Below are positions 35,514 through 44,014 of a stretch of 64,000 nt of DNA, in pieces. Source of the DNA: Sinosporangium siamense (GTDB lineage Bacteria > Actinomycetota > Actinomycetes > Streptosporangiales > Streptosporangiaceae). Position 1 is the first letter of the stretch; the number at the start of each line of letters is the position of its first letter. The stretch lies in contig NZ_BOOW01000013.1 in the NCBI RefSeq assembly GCF_016863435.1, forward strand, positions 124,001 through 188,000. Direction: 5' to 3'. A program made the position numbers and the translations under genes. The notes below the pieces were generated by a model. The model was not told the origin of the DNA and ran no database searches. It worked only from the letters and a program-made list of their open reading frames with translations.

Positions 35514-36872
35514 TTGGTTTCCGGTTGGATAAAACATGGCGATGGCAAGCACTTGGCCCCCGGCGAGGTGGTGCGGCCCGACGAGCGGCTGACCTGGCCG
35601 CGAACCGTCGGCATCGGCGCCCAGCACGTGATCGCGATGTTCGGCGCCACCTTCGTCTTCCCCGTCGTCATGGGACTCGACCCCAACGTCGCGGTCATGA
35701 TGTCGGGTGTCGCCACCATCCTCTTCCTGCTGATCGTGCAGGGGAAGATCCCGAGCTATCTCGGCACCAGCGCCTCCTTCGTCGGCGGCGTGCTCGCGAT
35801 CCGCGCCGCCCAGGGCGACAGCGCCACGGTGACCGGCGCGATCTTGGTCGCGGGCCTCGTGCTCGCCGGCGTCGGCGTGCTGATCCACGTGCTCGGCGTC
35901 AAGGTCATCAACAAGGTGTTCCCGCCGGTCGTGACCGGCGCCGTCGTCATGCTGATCGGCTTTGGCCTGGCCTTCGTGGTCGCCGACGTCTACTGGCCGA
36001 AGGACCAGTGGATGGCGCTCATTACGATGACCCTCACGTTCATATTCATCGTCGCCTTCAAGGGCTTCCTCGGCCGCATCGGCATCCTGCTCGGCCTGGT
36101 GGCCGGCTTCGTGCTCTCGTGGGTCGCAGACAAGGTCTTCGGCAACCTCACCGTCGTGGACGCCGCCACCCAGCAGGTCACGAGTGTTCCCCGGGTCAGC
36201 TTCGACGCGGTCGCGAAGGCGGACTGGTTCGGCTGGCCCAACTTCCACGGCCCGGCGTTCGAGCTCGGCGCCATCGTGCTCGTGCTCCCCGCCGTCATCG
36301 CGCTGATCGCCGAGAACGTCGGCCATGTCAAGGCGGTCGGCGAGATGACCGGCACCGACGTCGACCCGTCCATGGGCCGCGCCGTCGCCGCCGACGGCGT
36401 CGCCACCGCCGTCGCGAGCGCCGTCGGCGGCTCGCCCACCACGACCTACGCCGAGAACATCGGCGTCATGGCCGCCACCCGCGTCTACTCCACCGCCGCC
36501 TACTACGTCGCCGCCGTCATCGCCATCCTCTTCGGCCTGATCCCGAAATTCGGCGCACTCGTCGCGGCGACTCCCGAAGGCGTGCTCGGTGGTGTAACAG
36601 TGATCCTCTACGGCATGATCGGTCTGCTGGGGGCGAAGATCTGGATCGAGAATCGGGTGGACTTCGCGGACCCGGTCAACATGGTTCCGGTCGGCGCGGG
36701 CATCATCCTCGCCATCGGACCGGTCAAACAGATGATCACAGACGACTTCACGCTGGAGGGCATCGCGCTGGGCACCATCGTCGTGCTGGTGGGATACCAC
36801 CTGTTGCGGGTCATCTCCGGTCGGAGAGGAGCCACCGCTCTCGCCGGTGGCACAAGGGGAGACGCCGGGTGA
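35514..36872 (+). CDS. NCS2-family purine/pyrimidine permease
   Basis: A 452-residue membrane transporter with the NCS2 fold (12-14 TM, GxxQHVIAMFGATFVFPVV near the N-terminus, and VIALIAENVGHVKAVGEMTG with the substrate-binding glutamate). It resembles uracil/xanthine permeases such as UraA and RutG; xanthine or uric acid fits the locus. The typical family N-terminus (HGDGKHLAPGEVVRPDERLTWPR) starts close to a TTG at 35514 preceded by AAAAGGGG; an ATG at 35430 and a GTG at 35472 in frame are alternatives. Its stop overlaps the next start by 4 bp. Confidence 0.87.
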   Translation: MVSGWIKHGDGKHLAPGEVVRPDERLTWPRTVGIGAQHVIAMFGATFVFPVVMGLDPNVAVMMSGVATILFLLIVQGKIPSYLGTSASFVGGVLAIRAAQGDSATVTGAILVAGLVLAGVGVLIHVLGVKVINKVFPPVVTGAVVMLIGFGLAFVVADVYWPKDQWMALITMTLTFIFIVAFKGFLGRIGILLGLVAGFVLSWVADKVFGNLTVVDAATQQVTSVPRVSFDAVAKADWFGWPNFHGPAFELGAIVLVLPAVIALIAENVGHVKAVGEMTGTDVDPSMGRAVAADGVATAVASAVGGSPTTTYAENIGVMAATRVYSTAAYYVAAVIAILFGLIPKFGALVAATPEGVLGGVTVILYGMIGLLGAKIWIENRVDFADPVNMVPVGAGIILAIGPVKQMITDDFTLEGIALGTIVVLVGYHLLRVISGRRGATALAGGTRGDAG

Positions 36873-37732
36873 AACCACCCCCGTTCGACTACCACGCTCC
36901 CCGGGACCTCGGCGAGGCCCTCGCGGTCCTCGCCGAGACCGGGGAGCACGGCAAGGTGCTCGCGGGCGGGCAGAGCCTCATCCCGCTGCTCAACATGCGG
37001 CTCGCCGCCCCCGGGCATCTTGTGGACATCAACCGCATCGATCCCCTCGACACCCTCACGGCCACCGCCGAGGGTGTCACCGTCGGCGCCCTGGCCAGGC
37101 ACAGCCGAGTGGAGCGCTCCAGCGAGGCCGCCGCCGCGCAGCCGCTGCTGCGCCAGGCGCTGCGCCTGGTCGCCCACCCGGTGATCCGCAACCGGGGCAC
37201 CGTCGTCGGCAGCCTCGTGCACGCCGACCCCGCCGCCGAAATGCCCGCCGTCCTGGCCCTGCTCGGCGGCAGTGTACGGCTGGCGCGGGCGGACGGCCCG
37301 GCCCGCGAGGTGGCCGCCGCCGACTTCTTCACCGGCCCGCTCGAATCGGCCCTGCGGCCGGGCGAACTCGCCGTCTCGGCGTTCTTCCCCGCGCTGCCGC
37401 CCCGTTCAGGCACCGCCTTCCGCGAGTTCGCGCGCCGCCACGGCGACTACGCCCTCGCCGGCATCGCCGCCCTCGTCACCCTCGACGAGGCCGGGGCCGT
37501 CGGCGCGGTCAAGGTCGCCTGCATCGGCGTGGGCGCCACGCCGATCGTGCTAGACCTCACCGGGGTGGAGCCGGACGCGGTGGCTCACGCCGTACGCGGG
37601 CGGATAGAGCCGGAGGCAGACATTCACGCGAGTGCGGACTATCGCCGCCATCTGGCGGGGGTGCTCGCGGCCCGCGCCGTCGACGAGGCGAACGGAGAGG
37701 CGAGACGTGCATTCGATCACGCTGGTCGTTAA
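36869..37732 (+). CDS. FAD-binding subunit of a xanthine-dehydrogenase-family hydroxylase
   Basis: The 287-residue medium subunit (CoxM/XdhB-type) carries the FAD-binding signature GKVLAGGQSLIPLLNMRLA near residues 28-46 and IRNRGTVVGSLVHADPAAEMP near 105, split here as IRNRGTVVGS and LVHADPAAEMPA. It passes electrons from the iron-sulfur clusters to NAD or another acceptor. GTG 36869 overlaps the permease stop (GTGA). It is followed by the small and large subunits with overlapping ends, as in prokaryotic XDH/CO-dehydrogenase operons. Confidence 0.9.
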   Translation: MKPPPFDYHAPRDLGEALAVLAETGEHGKVLAGGQSLIPLLNMRLAAPGHLVDINRIDPLDTLTATAEGVTVGALARHSRVERSSEAAAAQPLLRQALRLVAHPVIRNRGTVVGSLVHADPAAEMPAVLALLGGSVRLARADGPAREVAAADFFTGPLESALRPGELAVSAFFPALPPRSGTAFREFARRHGDYALAGIAALVTLDEAGAVGAVKVACIGVGATPIVLDLTGVEPDAVAHAVRGRIEPEADIHASADYRRHLAGVLAARAVDEANGEARRAFDHAGR

Positions 37733-38183
37733 CGGGGTCGTCCGCGAGGCGACGGTGCCGGCGCGCACGCTGCTGTCCGACTGCCTGCGCCACCACCTCG
37801 GGCTGACCGGCACCCACGTCGGCTGCGAGCACGGGGTCTGCGGGTGCTGCACGGTGCTGATGGACGGTGAGCCGGTGCGATCGTGCCTGACGCTCGCCGT
37901 CACCGCCGACGGGCACGAGATCACCACCGTGGAGGGGCTCGCCGGGCCCGGCGGCGCCCTGTCCCCGGTGCAGCGGGCCTTCGCCGAGTGCCACGGCCTG
38001 CAATGCGGCTTCTGCACCCCCGGGTTCCTGTGTACGGCGACGGCCCTGCTGGCCGAGAACCCCGATCCGAGCGACGATGAGATTGTGGAGGGCATCTCCG
38101 GCAACCTCTGCCGTTGCACCGGATATCAGAACATCGTGAAGTCCGTGCGCCGCGCGGCAGAACTGATCCGGGAGGAGGCGTGA
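37707..38183 (+). CDS. [2Fe-2S] small subunit of a xanthine-dehydrogenase-family hydroxylase
   Basis: A 158-residue protein with two [2Fe-2S] sites: the plant-ferredoxin-like CEHGVCGCCTVLMDGEPVRSC split as CEHGVCGCC and SC, and the second, CGFCTPGF with CRCTGY. It carries electrons from the molybdenum site to FAD. GTG 37707 starts within the 3' end of the FAD-subunit gene (26-bp overlap), preceded by GGAGAGG. The cysteine spacing is complete. Confidence 0.93.
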   Translation: MHSITLVVNGVVREATVPARTLLSDCLRHHLGLTGTHVGCEHGVCGCCTVLMDGEPVRSCLTLAVTADGHEITTVEGLAGPGGALSPVQRAFAECHGLQCGFCTPGFLCTATALLAENPDPSDDEIVEGISGNLCRCTGYQNIVKSVRRAAELIREEA

Positions 38184-40573
38184 CCACCAAGCTCTTCGGC
38201 GAGCCCGTGCAGAGGCGGGAGGATCCGCGCCTGCTCACCGGGCAGGGCCGCTACCTCGACGACCTCGGCCCCGGCGCGCTCGCCGCCGCGTTTGTACGCT
38301 CACCCCACGCGCACGCCCGCATCAGGGACATCGACGTGTCGGGAGCCCTCGACGTCGAAGGGCTCGTCGCGATCTACACGTGGGAGGACCTGCCCGGTCG
38401 GGCCGGGCAGCCCCTGCCGCTGCTCATCCCGCACCCCGCGCTCACCCACGGCCGCACCGCCTACCCGCTGGCCAAGGACGTCGTGCGGCACGTCGGCGAA
38501 CCCGTGGTCATGGTCGTCGCCCGCGACCGCTACCTCGCCGAGGATGCCTGCGCGCTCATCGAGGTCGACTACGAGTTCCTCAAACCCGTCGTCGGGGTGG
38601 AGGAGGCGCTGCGGTCGGGCAACCTCGTGCACGAGGACGTGCCCGACAACGTGGGCGCGCACATGGTGCAGGAGGTGCCGTCGGCCGACGGGCGCGGGGC
38701 GGCCGAGGCCATCGAGGCGGCGCCGTACTCCCTGGAGTTCCGGCTCGACATCGAGCGCAGCGCGTCGATGCCGCTGGAGGGGCGCGGGGTCTACGCGCGG
38801 TGGGACGCCGACGATCATTCGCTGCGGGTCTACTCCAGCACCCAGACCTCCACCAGCGTGCGCATGGCGATCGCGGCCACCCTCGGGCTGCCGCTGCCCA
38901 AGGTCGAGGTGATCGCGCCCGACGTCGGCGGCGGTTTCGGGGTGAAGATCATGCATCCGTGGCCGGAGGAGATCCTCGTGCCGTGGGCCGCGATCACCCT
39001 CGGGCGCGAGGTCAAATGGACCGAGGACCGGCGCGAGCACTTCATCTCCTCGGCCCACGAACGGGCCCAGGTGCAGCAGGTGAAGGTGGGGTTCGACGGG
39101 GAGGGGCACGTCCTCGGGCTCGACGTCACGATCCTGCACGACCACGGCGCCTACACGCCCTACGGCATCATCGTGCCGATCATCACCTCCACGCAGCTGC
39201 TCGGGCCCTACCGCATCGGGGCCTACCGGGTCGAGTTCTCCTCGGTCTACACCAACACCGTGCAGGTCACGCCGTACCGCGGGGCCGGGCGGCCGCAGGG
39301 TGTGTTCTGCATGGAGCGCACCATGGACCACATCAGTCGCCACCTCGGCCTCGACCGGGCGGCGGTGCGCGCGGCCAACTTCATCCAGCCCGACGAGTTC
39401 CCCTACGACCAGGGCATGATCTTCCAGGACGGGCGGCCGCTGATCTACGACAGCGGCGACTACCCCGAGTCCCTGCGCATGCTCAAGGAACTGATCGACT
39501 GGGACGGTTTCCCCGCCCGCAAGGCCGAGGCCGCCGCGCGGGGGCGCCGGCTCGGCATCGGCATCGGCTGCTATGTCGAGGGCACCGGCGTCGGTCCTTA
39601 TGAGGGCGGCCACGTGCAGGTCACCTCCGACGGGCGTGTGCACGTCTCCACCGGGCTCACCTCCCAAGGCCAGGGCCACGAGACCGTCTTCGCCCAGATC
39701 GCGGCAAGCGAACTGGGGGTCCCGCTGGAGCGCGTGTCGGTCGTGACCGGAGACACCCGGCGATTCGGCTATGCCGTGGGCACATTCGCCTCGCGCGCCG
39801 CCGTGATGAGCGGCAACGCCATCGCGCTGGCCTGCCGCAAGGTGCGGGAGAAGGCGCTGCGCATCGCTGCCGACGCCCTGGAGGCCGACCCGCGCGACCT
39901 GTCGATCACCGACGGCGTCGTGCACGTCGCCGGCGACCCGCGCGCCTCTATCCCCCTCGCCACGGTCGCGGTGCTCTCCAACCCGCTGCGCTACGCCTTC
40001 GACGAGGAGGCCAAACGCGCCACCCAGTTCGCGGGCGGCGGCTCAGCCGACCGGCCCCCCATCGAGGAAGGGGACGAACCCGGGCTGGAGGGGCGCGAGT
40101 ACTATTCGCCGATCCGCTCGACCTTCGCCTCCGGCATGCACGCGGCCATCGTGGAGACCGACCCCGACACCGCCGAGATCACCATCCTGCGCTACGCCGT
40201 GGTGCACGACTGCGGCAACCTCATCAACCCGATGATCGTCGAGGGGCAGATCCACGGGGGAGTCGCCCAGGGGGTGGGCGGCGCGTTGTACGAGCGCATG
40301 GTGTACGACCAGCACGGGCAGTTGCTCAACGCGTCGTTCATGGACTTCCTGATGCCTTATGTCACGGAGGTGCCGGCGGTCGAGACCGCCCACCTGGAGA
40401 CCCCGTCACCGCTCAACCCGCTCGGCATCAAGGGCGCAGGCGAGGCGGGCGTGATCCCGGTGTCGGCCGTCATCGCCTCCGCCGTCGAGGACGCCGAGGA
40501 CTTCCCGATCGATCGCATGCCGCTGTCCCCGTCGGAGTTGTTCGACCTCAGATCCCGGCACGGGACGGGGTGA
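38180..40573 (+). CDS. Molybdopterin-binding large subunit of a xanthine-dehydrogenase-family hydroxylase
   Basis: A 797-residue subunit holding molybdopterin cytosine dinucleotide. The conserved pieces are the N-terminal VQRREDPRLLTGQGRYLDDL, the Mo-loop VTPYRGAGRPQGVFCMERTM and the active-site glutamate region GIKGAGEAGVIPV. It has the YRGAGRPE-like loop of xanthine/aldehyde oxidoreductases rather than the AYRCSFR loop of CO dehydrogenases. In this context xanthine or hypoxanthine is the likely substrate. GTG 38180 overlaps the small-subunit stop. The operon ends at the strong terminator after 40573. No XdhC-type maturation gene is in the window. Confidence 0.92.
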   Translation: MTTKLFGEPVQRREDPRLLTGQGRYLDDLGPGALAAAFVRSPHAHARIRDIDVSGALDVEGLVAIYTWEDLPGRAGQPLPLLIPHPALTHGRTAYPLAKDVVRHVGEPVVMVVARDRYLAEDACALIEVDYEFLKPVVGVEEALRSGNLVHEDVPDNVGAHMVQEVPSADGRGAAEAIEAAPYSLEFRLDIERSASMPLEGRGVYARWDADDHSLRVYSSTQTSTSVRMAIAATLGLPLPKVEVIAPDVGGGFGVKIMHPWPEEILVPWAAITLGREVKWTEDRREHFISSAHERAQVQQVKVGFDGEGHVLGLDVTILHDHGAYTPYGIIVPIITSTQLLGPYRIGAYRVEFSSVYTNTVQVTPYRGAGRPQGVFCMERTMDHISRHLGLDRAAVRAANFIQPDEFPYDQGMIFQDGRPLIYDSGDYPESLRMLKELIDWDGFPARKAEAAARGRRLGIGIGCYVEGTGVGPYEGGHVQVTSDGRVHVSTGLTSQGQGHETVFAQIAASELGVPLERVSVVTGDTRRFGYAVGTFASRAAVMSGNAIALACRKVREKALRIAADALEADPRDLSITDGVVHVAGDPRASIPLATVAVLSNPLRYAFDEEAKRATQFAGGGSADRPPIEEGDEPGLEGREYYSPIRSTFASGMHAAIVETDPDTAEITILRYAVVHDCGNLINPMIVEGQIHGGVAQGVGGALYERMVYDQHGQLLNASFMDFLMPYVTEVPAVETAHLETPSPLNPLGIKGAGEAGVIPVSAVIASAVEDAEDFPIDRMPLSPSELFDLRSRHGTG

Positions 40574-40629
40574 CCGGGTCCTGATCGGCAGCCGGCCGGT
40601 GTGGTTGCGACCGGAGGGCGGACATGCCT

Positions 40630-40664
40630 CGGGGCCGGTTCCCGGGCGAAAGGAACCGGCCCCG
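40630..40664. terminator. Strong bidirectional hairpin terminator
   Basis: A perfect 13-bp stem CGGGGCCGGTTCC / GGAACCGGCCCCG with a 9-base loop lies between the convergent hydroxylase operon (stop 40573) and cydB copy 2 (stop 40703). TGTTTT follows on the plus strand. Confidence 0.9.
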
Positions 40665-40680
40665 ATGTTTTCCGGCCGCC

Positions 40681-40724
40681 TCAGGCCTTGGCCGGCACCA
40701 CCTCAAGCCTTGGCCGGCACCACC
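40681..40724. repeat. 22-bp tandem duplication at the cydB copy 2 stop codon
   Basis: TCAGGCCTTGGCCGGCACCACC (40681-40702) and TCAAGCCTTGGCCGGCACCACC (40703-40724) differ at one base. Both contain a stop read on the minus strand. It leaves the protein end VVPAKA unchanged and repeats it past the stop. Confidence 0.9.
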
Positions 40725-41653
40725 TCGGCCGTCGGTTCGGTGACCGGCTGGCGGGTGAGGCGCTTGCGGAACACCCAGTACGTCCATCCCTGGTAGAGCA
40801 GGATGAACGGCAGAGCCGCGATGGCGATCCAGGTCATGATCGTGAGCGCGTAGGGCGCCGACGCCGCCTCCAGCAGGTTGATCCCCGGCATCGGCGTCGG
40901 CCACAAAGCCAGGAACACCGCCGCCGACACCCCGGCGATCGCGCCCGCCGTCGCCGTGAACGCCCACCCCTCGCGTCCCCGCCACACGGCCACGCCGGCC
41001 CCCGCCAGCGCCGTGACCGAGGCCCACACGAGCAGTGCCGTCAGCGCGTCGCCCCGGGGGACCGCGCTCAGCGCGAACGCCGCCAGGGGTACGGCGACGG
41101 CGACCGTGGCCAGTGCCGTACGGCGGGCCCGGACCCGCACCTCGCCCTCGGTCTTCAGGGCCACGAACACCGCGCCGTGCAGGACGAACACCACGAGCGA
41201 GAACACCCCGCCCAGCAGCGCCGCGGCGGCGCTGTCGAACAGCACGTCGGCGAAGACGCCGCCCCACAGGAACGCCGGCAGCAGGCTTCCCACGAGAATG
41301 CCGGTGTCACACCACATCCGGCCGCCCGGCCGGGTCACCTTGCCGCGCCACTCCAGGCCGACACCCCGCACGATCAGGCCGACCAGCACCAGCATCATGG
41401 CCAGGTAGAAGTGGCTGAGCATGCCCGCATACCAGGCGGGGAACGCGGCGAACATGCCGCCGATCGCGGTGATCAGCCAGACCTCGTTGCCGTCCCAGAC
41501 CGGGCCGATGGTGAGCAGCACCTGGCGGCGCTCGCTCTCGTCGCGGGACAACACCGGGGCGAGGATGCCGACGCCGAAGTCGAAGCCCTCAAGGACGAAG
41601 TAACCGGTCCAGAGCACGGCGACGAGGATGAACCAGACAGTGATGAGGTCCAT
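40703..41653 (-). CDS. cydB: Cytochrome bd-type quinol oxidase subunit II (copy 2)
   Basis: The 316-residue partner of the second CydA. It starts MDLITVWFILVAVLWTGYFV then LEGFDFGVGILAPVL and keeps GNEVWLITAIGGMFAAFPAW split as GNEVWLITAIG and FAAFPAWYAGML, in a pattern of eight or nine TM helices. It is 16 residues shorter than copy 1 and clearly paralogous. The start is 18 bp after the cydA stop, as expected for an operon transcribed from the CTAC-N5-GTAG region. The gene ends in the tandem 22-bp repeat. Confidence 0.93.
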   Translation of the reverse strand: MDLITVWFILVAVLWTGYFVLEGFDFGVGILAPVLSRDESERRQVLLTIGPVWDGNEVWLITAIGGMFAAFPAWYAGMLSHFYLAMMLVLVGLIVRGVGLEWRGKVTRPGGRMWCDTGILVGSLLPAFLWGGVFADVLFDSAAAALLGGVFSLVVFVLHGAVFVALKTEGEVRVRARRTALATVAVAVPLAAFALSAVPRGDALTALLVWASVTALAGAGVAVWRGREGWAFTATAGAIAGVSAAVFLALWPTPMPGINLLEAASAPYALTIMTWIAIAALPFILLYQGWTYWVFRKRLTRQPVTEPTAEVVPAKA

Positions 41654-41671
41654 GGCGAATCACAGGTCCTG

Positions 41672-43069
41672 TCAGTACATGAAGGTGAGTTGGCGGGCGT
41701 TGTCGTCGGTCTTGTCCGCCGCGGGGGTCTCGACCGGGATCGGCTCGGGACCCTTGCGGATGTAGCGGGCGAGCAGGATGCCCTCGGCCACCGCGAGCGC
41801 GCCGTACAGGAGGGTGAAGACGGTGAGCGAGATCGCGACCTCGGCGAACGTCACCCCCGGCGACACGCTGGCCGCCGTCAGCAGTTCACCTTGCACCACC
41901 CACGGCTGGCGTCCCATCTCGGCGAGCAGCCATCCGGCGATCACGGCGAGGAGGGGCAGCGGGAGCGACCAGAAGAGCACGCGGGCGAACCAGAAGGGGA
42001 CCTGCTCCTTCGACCGCGCACGCTTGCGGGTCAGCCAGAGGCCGATCAGCGACAATCCCACGGTCGCCAGGCCGAACACGATCATCACGCGGAACGACCA
42101 GTAGATGACCGGCATGTTGGGGCGGTAGTCCCCGGGGCCGAACTCCTGCTCGAAACGTTCCTGCAGGTCCTCCACACCGGAAATGGTGGAGTTCGTGTCG
42201 TAGGTCGCGAGGAAGCTGAGCATCCCGGGGATCTCCACCCCCGGCACCGGCGAGAAACCCGCCCCCTGGGTGTCGCGTTCCAGCCCCTCGGCCGCCGCCA
42301 GCTTCATCGGCTGCTGCTCGTGGAGGAGTTTGGCGGAGAAGTCCCCGCTGACCGCCACGATGACACCCGCGATCGCGGTCATCACGAGCGCGCCGCGCAG
42401 GCTCGACCGCCACATCGCCGCGTCCGGCCCGGTGGGGTCCTTGCGGCGCTCACGCATGATGCGGTAGCCGATCACGGCCAGAATGAACCCGCCGGCCACC
42501 ACGAACGACCCGCTCACCACGTGCGGGACCTGGACCAGCGCGGTCGAGTTGGTCAGCACGGCCCAGATGTCGGTCATGCGGGCTTTGCCGTTCTCGACGA
42601 CGTAGCCGACGGGGTGCTTCATCCAGGCGTTGGCGGCCAGGATGAAGTAGGCGGAGAGGTTCGACCCGATGGCGGCGGCCCAGATGGTGGCTAGGTGCAC
42701 GCGTTTGGGAAGCTTGTCCCAGCCGAAGATCCAGAGCCCGAGGAACGTCGACTCCAGGAAGAACGCGAGCAGCGCCTCCATGGCCAGCGGCGCACCGAAG
42801 ACGTCACCCACGAAGATCGAGTACTCGCTCCAGTTCATCCCGAACTGGAACTCCTGCACGAGCCCCGTGACCACACCCATGGCAAAATTGATCAAGAACA
42901 GCTTGCCGAAGAACTTGGTCAGACGGAGGTAGTGGTCTTTGCCTGTCCTGTGCCAGGCAGTCTGCAGACAGGCCACGAAGATGCCGAGGCCGATCGTCAG
43001 AGGTACGAACAGGAAGTGATACACGGTGGTGATGCCGAACTGCCACCGTGCGAGATCAAGTACGTCCAT
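41672..43069 (-). CDS. cydA: Cytochrome bd-type quinol oxidase subunit I (copy 2)
   Basis: A 465-residue CydA with canonical motifs: MDVLDLARWQFGITTVYHFL with the N-terminal haem histidine, quinol-loop QPMKLAAAEGLE and the intact signature GWLLAEMGRQPW (glycine present, unlike copy 1). It ends QLTFMY. ATG 43069 has GAGGGGAAG at good spacing. The start lies 24 bp from three tandem dyads at 43093-43135, so initiation is under tight control. As in copy 1, the cydDC haem/thiol transporter is absent from the window. Confidence 0.95.
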   Translation of the reverse strand: MDVLDLARWQFGITTVYHFLFVPLTIGLGIFVACLQTAWHRTGKDHYLRLTKFFGKLFLINFAMGVVTGLVQEFQFGMNWSEYSIFVGDVFGAPLAMEALLAFFLESTFLGLWIFGWDKLPKRVHLATIWAAAIGSNLSAYFILAANAWMKHPVGYVVENGKARMTDIWAVLTNSTALVQVPHVVSGSFVVAGGFILAVIGYRIMRERRKDPTGPDAAMWRSSLRGALVMTAIAGVIVAVSGDFSAKLLHEQQPMKLAAAEGLERDTQGAGFSPVPGVEIPGMLSFLATYDTNSTISGVEDLQERFEQEFGPGDYRPNMPVIYWSFRVMIVFGLATVGLSLIGLWLTRKRARSKEQVPFWFARVLFWSLPLPLLAVIAGWLLAEMGRQPWVVQGELLTAASVSPGVTFAEVAISLTVFTLLYGALAVAEGILLARYIRKGPEPIPVETPAADKTDDNARQLTFMY

Positions 43070-43092
43070 CTTCCCCTCGCCGGGACTGAGCT

Positions 43093-43135
43093 CTACAGCT
43101 TGTAGTGCTACCTCAAGTAGTACTACAGCCTGTAG
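43093..43135. promoter_or_regulatory. Three tandem CTAC-N5-GTAG dyads upstream of cydA copy 2
   Basis: CTACAGCTTGTAG, CTACCTCAAGTAG and CTACAGCCTGTAG start at 43093, 43108 and 43123: three palindromes exactly 15 bp apart, ending 24 bp before the cydA start. The outer two are perfect 5-3-5 dyads with TACA/TGTA half-sites, the type used by BlaI/MecI/CopY winged-helix repressors. Binding protein not identified in the window. Confidence 0.75.
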
Positions 43136-43197
43136 AGCAACGGCACCGGATGCCGCCCTTTGGACCGTGCGATCTTCGTCACACCGCATCCGAGGGG

Positions 43198-43219
43198 CAT
43201 GTACTAGGCTTAGTACATG
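43198..43219. promoter_or_regulatory. 22-bp palindrome covering the vapB start codon
   Basis: CATGTACTA and TAGTACATG are perfect nine-base arms around GGCT; the last three bases are the vapB ATG. Antitoxin autoregulation over the initiation codon implies a leaderless or near-leaderless mRNA. Confidence 0.8.
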
Positions 43220-43477
43220 TCGCTGAAACGCACGAACGTATATGCCGACCCGGAAGATCTGGCCATCATCAAAGAGGCCGCCATACGCAGAGGGGTGCCC
43301 GAGGCGGAGATCATCCGTGAGGCCATTCATCTTGCCGCGCTGGCGAGCCGGGTTTGGGACGAGCCGCTTGACTGGCCGACCTTTGACGGTAGTGAAGAAC
43401 CGATCACCGGCGAGGCGATCGCCGACGCCGTCGTGTCGGGAAGTGAGAAGGGCCTCCTGGAGGACCGCGACCGGTGA
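43217..43477 (+). CDS. vapB: VapB-type ribbon-helix-helix antitoxin
   Basis: An 86-residue protein with the CopG-type start MSLKRTNVYADPEDLAIIKE followed by AAIRRGVPEAEIIREAIHLA, the ribbon-helix-helix of VapB antitoxins, and an acidic C-terminus (LDWPTFDGSEEPIT) that would cover the toxin's active site. The stop overlaps the toxin start by 4 bp. Together with the palindromic operator this is a standard autoregulated TA pair. Confidence 0.85.
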   Translation: MSLKRTNVYADPEDLAIIKEAAIRRGVPEAEIIREAIHLAALASRVWDEPLDWPTFDGSEEPITGEAIADAVVSGSEKGLLEDRDR

Positions 43478-43908
43478 TCGTCATCGCGGACTCGTCCGGC
43501 GTCATCGCGGCGTCGGATCGCAGAGTGTCCGAGCACGCAGAGTGCCTGCGTGTGCTGAACCAGGCCGGTCTCGTAGTCGTCTCGCCACTGGTGCTGGCGG
43601 AGGTCGGCCACATAGCCGGCAAACGCCTCGGCAAGGGGCCACGAGCAGCCATCTTGGACTTCATTGTGACCCAGGTCCGACGTATGCGATTTGTGGTGCC
43701 GGAGACCGACATTTCGGTTTTGGAACGTGCCATCCGAGTGCAACGACGCTATGCGGGCCTCAACCTCGACCTTGCCGACGCCGTGAATGTGGCGCTGGCC
43801 TCCGTCTACCGCACCGACGTGCTCCTGACCCTTGACCGCCGTGACTTCCGGGCGGTGCGGCCGCTCACGGGTCACAAGGCGTTTCGCCTGCTCCCCGATG
43901 ACCTCTGA
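43474..43908 (+). CDS. vapC: VapC-type PIN-domain ribonuclease toxin
   Basis: A 144-residue PIN-domain protein. Conserved acids are D6 (VIADSSG), E43 (LVLAEVGHI), D99/D102 (NLDLADAV) and D121/D124 (TLDRRDF), the set that binds Mg in VapC RNases. Such toxins cut tRNA or rRNA. The length and the coupling to vapB are normal. The pair is adjacent to cydA copy 2 but transcribed away from it. Confidence 0.9.
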   Translation: MIVIADSSGVIAASDRRVSEHAECLRVLNQAGLVVVSPLVLAEVGHIAGKRLGKGPRAAILDFIVTQVRRMRFVVPETDISVLERAIRVQRRYAGLNLDLADAVNVALASVYRTDVLLTLDRRDFRAVRPLTGHKAFRLLPDDL

Positions 43909-44014
43909 TTATTCCTATATTTTTCTCTTGTCGGATGGAATTTCGCCGATGTTGCCTGGGTTGGGGAGAAGTGACGCCACATCCTGGGGAAATGAGTTAA
44001 ACGGGGAGTTTGTC

